Source: Termitomyces sp. T153 (Eukaryota > Basidiomycota > Agaricomycetes > Agaricales > Lyophyllaceae). From it: a DNA stretch of 64,000 nucleotides. The position numbers were made by a program, and so were the translations under genes. The stretch's first letter is position 1. Every line of letters begins with the position of its first letter. The stretch spans positions 186,001 through 250,000 of the forward strand of contig JACKQL020000029.1 of the NCBI GenBank assembly GCA_018296165.2. Reading direction: 5' to 3'. Below the pieces are notes generated by a model that was given only the letters and a program-made list of their open reading frames with translations, was not told the origin of the DNA and searched no databases. Of the stretch, positions 58,788 through 64,000 are shown piece by piece.

Positions 58788-60051
58788 ATGTCAAACAACA
58801 CCACCACATCAACCAAACTTCGTATTCCCCATCCGGCGGAGCCAGACTGTGCGATCGTTGGTATCCTAGAACAACATTCACCGTCTAGCCCGACCCAGGG
58901 AAGGAAACTGGCCTTGGTGGGTTGTTATCATGCTCTATTCTATGTCTATTAAGCGCCGTCGATCATTTTCATATTAAAGATCCTACATGGTACAATGGGG
59001 TACGTAAATCTTTCCTTCCATACAAGGAGCACTCGGAAATAAAACCAAAAGTAACATCATCGACTTAGGCACAAAGACTACTTGTTTCAGAAACGCCTCG
59101 CGTTGAAATTGCCATTGGACTCGTTCCGCTTTGATTTTCGGTCTGTAATACTTTCATTGAAATAGCGGTGCAGAGCGCTGATTGGAGACGTATTCGTTCA
59201 TTCTTATTTTCTAAATAGAGGAAATCACGAGACCGCAGGTACGTGGCGTCAGGGTGCTATGATGGATGATTTGGTGGACCTCATGGTCGTTGTGGACTAT
59301 TTGAAGTCTACATATGGGTATGTGATCGACCTTGTGGTAGGTCACTCCCGCGGCGCCATGACTGCCATACGTTGGATTTGTACCACCGATGAAGGTAGAA
59401 ATATATCTGGTTTTGTCAATGCCTCGGGACGATATCGAATGCACGTGAGTTACTTGAATCCTTCTCCCTATTCAATGATTGTGATACTACTTGCGAATTC
59501 TTTAGAAACTGCTCGGTAACATTTTCCTCGCTTCATTTTTATCCTTCTTTAATTCGTTGCTTTCTCCGACGACAGAGTCACCTGCAGCTGATGCCTGGAA
59601 GGCAAGTTTTAAGGAACGCGGTTACTATGATTGGAAGGTTACTGTTGCCAGGAAACCAGTGACCGTCAAGATCTTCCCTGAAGACCTGGAAACTACTGCA
59701 AAATGGGACACGTCAATTATCTGGGATCGATTTCCACCGAACGTGGACGTCTTGACGTTGCACGGCCTCGCGGATGGGACTGTTCCTCCGTGAGTTGATA
59801 CTATCTGTATATGATGTTACTCTTCTGACCAACGTCAAAATAGCTACGACGCAATGATTTTCGCGCGTGCGTTCAGCGGCAGGACACCAGGAACCCATGT
59901 TCTTAATATGATTGAAGATGCCGATCATAATTATACTGGCCGTCAGAATGAAGTTGTATCGGCAATCCTCGATTGGTGGGCTGCCAGGGAACGAGGGGAA
60001 CTAAAGACAAGTGTTTGGGTTGAACAAGAAGCCCTTAGAGCCAGGCTGTGA
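58788..60051 (+). CDS. Alpha/beta hydrolase (serine aminopeptidase S33-like fold)
   Basis: About seven exons from ATG 58788 (MSNNTTTSTKLRIPHP) to TGA at 60051. Exon 2 is a micro-exon of only 20 bases (58980-58999) and carries ILHGTMG with the oxyanion HG motif. HKDYLFQKRLALKLPLDSFR follows, then RGNHETAG. The nucleophile elbow is VVGHSRGAM. The acid is probably the Asp in GLADGTVPP, and the His is in EDADHNYTGRQ, so the Ser-Asp-His triad is complete. After the elbow the sequence YRMHKLLESPAADAWKASFK is rebuilt across two introns. Family members are cytosolic esterases or peptidases of unknown substrate. No signal peptide is present. Confidence 0.85.
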
Positions 60052-60511
60052 TTTTTAGATTTGTTCCTTTCTCGACTTCAAATTGGATTACTTTATTAGA
60101 AATAGAAGTTTTAAATGCTTAGTAGAAACGTCATGCTACATTTCAATCTGGCTTTATTCAGCTAATGACTGAGTTAAATGCAATGGTTCGACTGTGTCTC
60201 GTTCACGAATCAAGTGAGTAAAGTTTGTTTTAGCCCTGATGACCCGTACGTCTCCTCTTGAATCAGTGACTTGTCCGATGTTATTGGAAGGGTGTCAAGC
60301 GCGGTCCTACATCGTTCAGTGATAACAGACAGAAAATAAATATTTTATCGGCCATGACCGTAGGTATTTGACTACACAAATTAATATGATTGCTGTGGTG
60401 TGGGAAAGGGGAAATTAGACATGTAAGTAGTGTAGAAAGGGAAGTATATGTATATCGATGATGAAGAGGATGGTGACAATTGATACAGATGTGTAGTGTT
60501 GATGGCTCCGT

Positions 60512-60793
60512 CTACTTCAACGATGGCAGATAACCAATGAAGTCTGGTTGCGAGCTATTCCAGGCTGGTGAAGTTATTGCAGAATTATACATGGTGGACG
60601 CGTCGTGAGAGGCTGGCAAATAAGATACACGTTGGACAAGGCTGTCTCCAACGGAGGGTGGAGTATATGACGAGAGGTAGTGTCGTCCTGGGTTAAAAGA
60701 ATACGGCGCCATGGGTAGAAGCTCCTCCGCTGACCCCTGATTGTGAACCTCCAGATCCATTCTTAACGTTTCCGTTGTTAGATTGACCACTCA
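60512..60793 (-). CDS. Possible short gene
   Basis: An ATG at 60793 (MSGQSNNGNVKNGSGG) follows a C/T-rich leader typical of strongly expressed fungal genes, with a TATAAAG box about 125 bases upstream. Reading on, the frame stops after 33 codons. A candidate intron ending TTTTAACCCAG (branch and acceptor consensus) lies within it. With donor GTTCAC it would join to RHYLSSYTPPSVGDSL and end FIGYLPSLK, about 73 residues. The donor is weak and an alternative donor GTCAGC gives another frame. No family is recognised. Confidence 0.4.
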
Positions 60794-60914
60794 TAGCGCG
60801 TAGAGTAAGAGGGCGAATTGGAAGATGAGATTTTGAGTCGACTTGTCAGTCGTTGAGTGTTGAGTGCGTAGGAGAGTCTCCGAAAATTGTAGTTTCATAG
60901 CATGTAGTAGTCGT

Positions 60915-60921
60915 CTTTATA
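60915..60921 (-). promoter_or_regulatory. TATA box of the possible short gene
   Basis: CCTATAAAGAC on the minus strand, about 125 bases before ATG 60793 and followed by a pyrimidine-rich leader with several CAACACTCAAC motifs. Confidence 0.45.
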
Positions 60922-63176
60922 GGAAAAGCCCAAAGGCACAGTTGTGGCACGGTGTGACCATCATTGACTCAAATTGGAGAGTGACGGACGGCTCCGGTGA
61001 CTGTCGGCGCCAAGATGGATCTAGCAAAGCAGGGATATCAAAACACAGTGAGCGAACATGACGTAAACGTCGCATCTTGTTTACCTCAGTTGACAATCAG
61101 GTTCAATGAAACTCGCACCTTGTGTACAGCCAATTGTGGCTAACGCTGAGTGAATGGCCCAACGGCAGTCCATCACCGTTCCGAACGTCAGCTTAGCTCG
61201 ATCCCCAATTTCATCCATCCTGGGCGCTTTCTCGTCAAGTCGGCACGAAAAAATTTCCGTTCCGTATAAGTGATCCAGAAATATGTTTTTCAAGTCGTCT
61301 ACGAATCGGTGCTGCAGCCTACTACAAGTAGACTGTTATATACTGGTGTGGTGCTCACTGGCAGCATTCTAGGGACACGCTACTAGCCCTCCATAATAGG
61401 TACCTCCAAAACAACCAAGCCGCATCGAACTATGTTACATAGCTGTCTACTATTATGACCGGGATTCAGATATTGCAATCGGATGCAACCCAGGTGATGA
61501 ATTTACATCTTGGGAACCTGTTTATCGCCCAGGGTGCACCGCCAGAGTCTCTTGTTCCATGATCGAACAGATCTACATACCACTTGCAACTTATGGCACT
61601 GGGCACTGGTTGGGCCAAATCGACGTTTTCGAGACTTTGTAGTGTTATGGACATAGCCAAGCAAGTTCGCGAGTGATTGGAACACTTCGGTGGCGAGCTC
61701 GGGTCGCTTTCCAGCTCTCTCTCAGGAAACTGTCAAACATTGCTCGATCTCACTGTAAACGTCCCTATCATTTCATACTGTTCTTTCGTAAAATGACTCA
61801 AGACACCATCGGCATGAAGGAATTACTTGCACTTGTATCTAAGGAGATTCTTGCCGGGAACTAGTATTTCTACCGGACGATTCCGAATACTATCACTTCT
61901 TCTCATTTCTGCGATGTGTCCGGCCCCCATTCGCTAAGGAAGCTTGAGGTTTCGGTAGTCTTCGTCGGCCTGGCTATCGAACCGCAGGTCAGTTTTTGAC
62001 TAAAAATTTCTGATTGACCCAGGTCTCCTTGCAATGGACCTGATACCTTATCTGACCGTTCTCCAAGGAACGAGAGGTTCTTATTATGTGCCGGCATTTA
62101 CGAAAACGGCATTAAACTCATATTCTGGTGGCTTCTTGTCTTCTAGCGCTTCTAGAATATCAGAACTGGCCACGAGGAGAAGTTCTGTATACCCAAGTCG
62201 GAATGCTTCACGGGCAACATGTGGTTAAGTCGGAGGGATCCGAACTCAGGTGATAATGGCCATCATACCAAGTTAGACATCGAAGCAAGAACATTCAATT
62301 GTAGATTACCGTAGACTTATGTTTAGCGTTTCTCTCGGCTGATGAGTGATGAGAAATGGTGTGGATTGAGAAGGTTTCACTATTTGAGGATTTTGACTCA
62401 GTTCGACGCAGCTTTTTGAAACAAACTGTGCGGAAGCGCCCAAGGCCGGTCTCACGACATACGATGTCTAGTGACCGAGCAAGATGGAGAAAGCCGAAAG
62501 TGTTGCTATACCCAATGATGAGTTCCCCGGCTTTTTGCTGTCAGAAAATGCTATCACGACAGGCTGTTTCAGCGATATCAACAAGTGGTAGGCGGGGACT
62601 CGGTCTCCATCAATTATTGAAGTTACTGCAGGAAGTATTACAGATGCGTAGGCTGCTGATGCTCAAAGTCATTCTTAGGTTGTTGTCTTGATGAAATTTC
62701 GGAGCTCTCAGTCTTTCAGCCACGACTATGGATTATAGTATCCCACGCAGTCGAGGACTGATGTCTGAAGACATGGGACCGCGACCAGGCTCATGTCATT
62801 TACTCTGTGGCGTTTACGACAGTCACTATGTAGCGCCTTTCAGGGTCACGGTACCCTTCTAAACCTTTCCTTTCCCCATTGCGAGAACGATCCGATCAAT
62901 AAATATGTAATATCAACTGTCGTTCAACTAATACGTCTGACATAGGTCCACTGATCAGTGAAACCGGTTGGAAATAAAAGCAATTGTGACACTCATATAT
63001 TGCTGAAGCCACATCCTGTAACTGAGTGTACGAGAAAAGATTGCCGTCCAAAAGGAGACACAGAAAGCTAGGTCGTTGACAAGAACAATGTGTCGTATTT
63101 AGTGATAGTATATGCCGTAGAGTGTATCATCTGGTGCCCTCTTTCCGAGAATTGGTGAGCATGTGATATTGGCAAC
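60922..63176. other. Gene-poor stretch of about 2.2 kb
   Basis: Many frames of 60-110 codons on both strands but none with family similarity or a consistent splice chain. The plus frame at 62356-62691 is the longest and is Arg/Leu-rich. Decayed genes may be present but cannot be named. Confidence 0.4.
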
Positions 63177-64000
63177 TTAGACAACTTCAACAATGATTTT
63201 ACCACTGACGTTGTATGGAGAAATAAGTAAACGTATGAAGGTTGTTAAATGGATCATCACCTATTCGCATTGCTTTGCATTTCACGGTGTGCATCCTGTA
63301 TATCAGTCCACGGATAGACCTGAAACAAGCAGATGTCAGCGACATGAGCCAGATATGTAAGGTGTCAGACCTTATGAATATATACTCTGATTGGGCCTGG
63401 CCCTTGTAATCCTGTGATGTGCTTGAGAACTTCACGTCCGAAACTTCGAACCAGTGAGTAGATGTGAGGGACAGATACATTCAAAGGGAGGAGGCCCACC
63501 GATCAATCAAGTCAGCCTGATATGGAACGGAGCGCGATCTCAGAGTTGAACCTTGTATGCGGAGCCGTTTGTATAAGATCGGCGAGAGGTCGACATCAGC
63601 CCGAGAGCCTGTCAAAGCCATGAGGGACGAAAACGACAGTAGATATAGAACCCTACCACTGAGCAAGGCAAGTACGGTCATATGGCCATCGACAGCTAAA
63701 CTTTCGATGTTCCGTTCCCAATGAGTTTTACCAACAAAATCAACCACAACATCAGCACCCTTATTATCAGTTGCCTTTTTCACGGTCTGAGAAAAATCTT
63801 CTGTCTTATAATTAGCGACATGCGTGGGTCCCAAAGGCAGAGTCAGAAGCCAGTCGAGCTTCTCTTTCGTTGACGCAGTGGCAGTGACAGTTTTACTAAA
63901 ATTGATGAGATGACTTTTAGTCAAGATTGGAACACTCACGCTCCATAGAATCGAGCCAATTGTATGGCAGATACTCCAACCCCTGATGCAGCGGCATGGA
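63177..64000 (-). CDS. Quinone oxidoreductase / zinc-type alcohol dehydrogenase superfamily (MDR), 5' end outside window
   Basis: The 3' part of a gene entering from the right edge. The first visible exon reads HAAASGVGVSAIQLARFYGA, the nucleotide-binding AAxGGVG-like motif. After an intron (about 63939-63896) comes KTVTATASTKEKLDWLL, then GADVVVDFVGKTHWERNIES. Later exons give LYKRLRIQGSTLRSRS, FGREVLKHITG, GPIRVYIHKVYPWTDIQDAH and SGKIIVEVV before TAA at 63179-63177. The STLRSRS block is typical of NADPH:quinone reductase-like proteins such as TP53I3. They reduce quinones with NADPH in the cytosol. All visible introns preserve frame. Confidence 0.88.

Noticed and set aside
1..64000. CRISPR arrays, prophage, bacterial operons or riboswitches
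   Set aside because: The intron-rich genes show a fungal nuclear genome; no regularly spaced repeats or bacterial signals were seen.

Overview
The window is nuclear DNA of a filamentous basidiomycete, most likely an agaricomycete mushroom. Protein-coding genes are cut by many short introns (about 45-90 bases, GT..AG, with one GC..AG), sit on both strands, and are separated by short intergenic spaces. There is a tRNA-Lys gene with a 21-base intron. Gene content is fungal: a septation (SIN) kinase, mitochondrial porin, mRNA capping triphosphatase, aquaglyceroporin and others. The transposable elements are of kinds common in agaricomycetes: KDZ transposase and chromodomain Ty3/gypsy. The species cannot be named from this sequence alone.

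Layout. 0.9-10 kb: tRNA-Lys, a decayed MYND-finger gene, a small mitochondrial membrane protein, a homeodomain regulator, a PAAF1/Rpn14-like WD40 proteasome factor and a small secreted protein. 10.8-23.1 kb: a transposon island almost devoid of CpG. It holds a KDZ transposase remnant, two direct copies of a roughly 0.5 kb repeat, an inverted pair of roughly 0.8 kb LTRs around gag-like and pol fragments, and two other repeat-associated ORFs. 23.4-33.1 kb: two large multi-exon protein kinases on the minus strand, the first a Cdc7/SepH-type septation kinase. 33.7-43.1 kb: a compact housekeeping block with VDAC porin, Cet1-type RNA triphosphatase, a Rad60-like SUMO-like-domain protein, a GCFC/PAXBP1-like splicing factor and an aquaglyceroporin. 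44.0-45.7 kb: a polytopic membrane protein. 45.7-49.3 kb: mostly non-coding, with a MITE-like inverted-repeat element. 49.4-51.5 kb: a secreted M64-type metallopeptidase. 54.0-60.1 kb: a long disordered protein ending in a CaaX box, a ribosomal-L1-domain nucleolar protein, and an alpha/beta hydrolase. 60.5-60.8 kb: a possible short gene with a TATA box. 63.2-64.0 kb: the 3' part of a quinone oxidoreductase running off the right edge.

There are no operons. The genes serve separate cell functions: septation and mitotic exit, mitochondria, mRNA capping and splicing, DNA repair with SUMO, proteasome assembly and ribosome biogenesis. The clearest non-textbook signal is in the repeat island. CpG-to-TpG/CpA mutation has turned arginine codons into stops there, yet one copy of a duplicated repeat at its left edge keeps its CpGs. 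I did not find a convincing new multi-gene system. Exon junctions are hand-called from splice consensus and reading-frame continuity.
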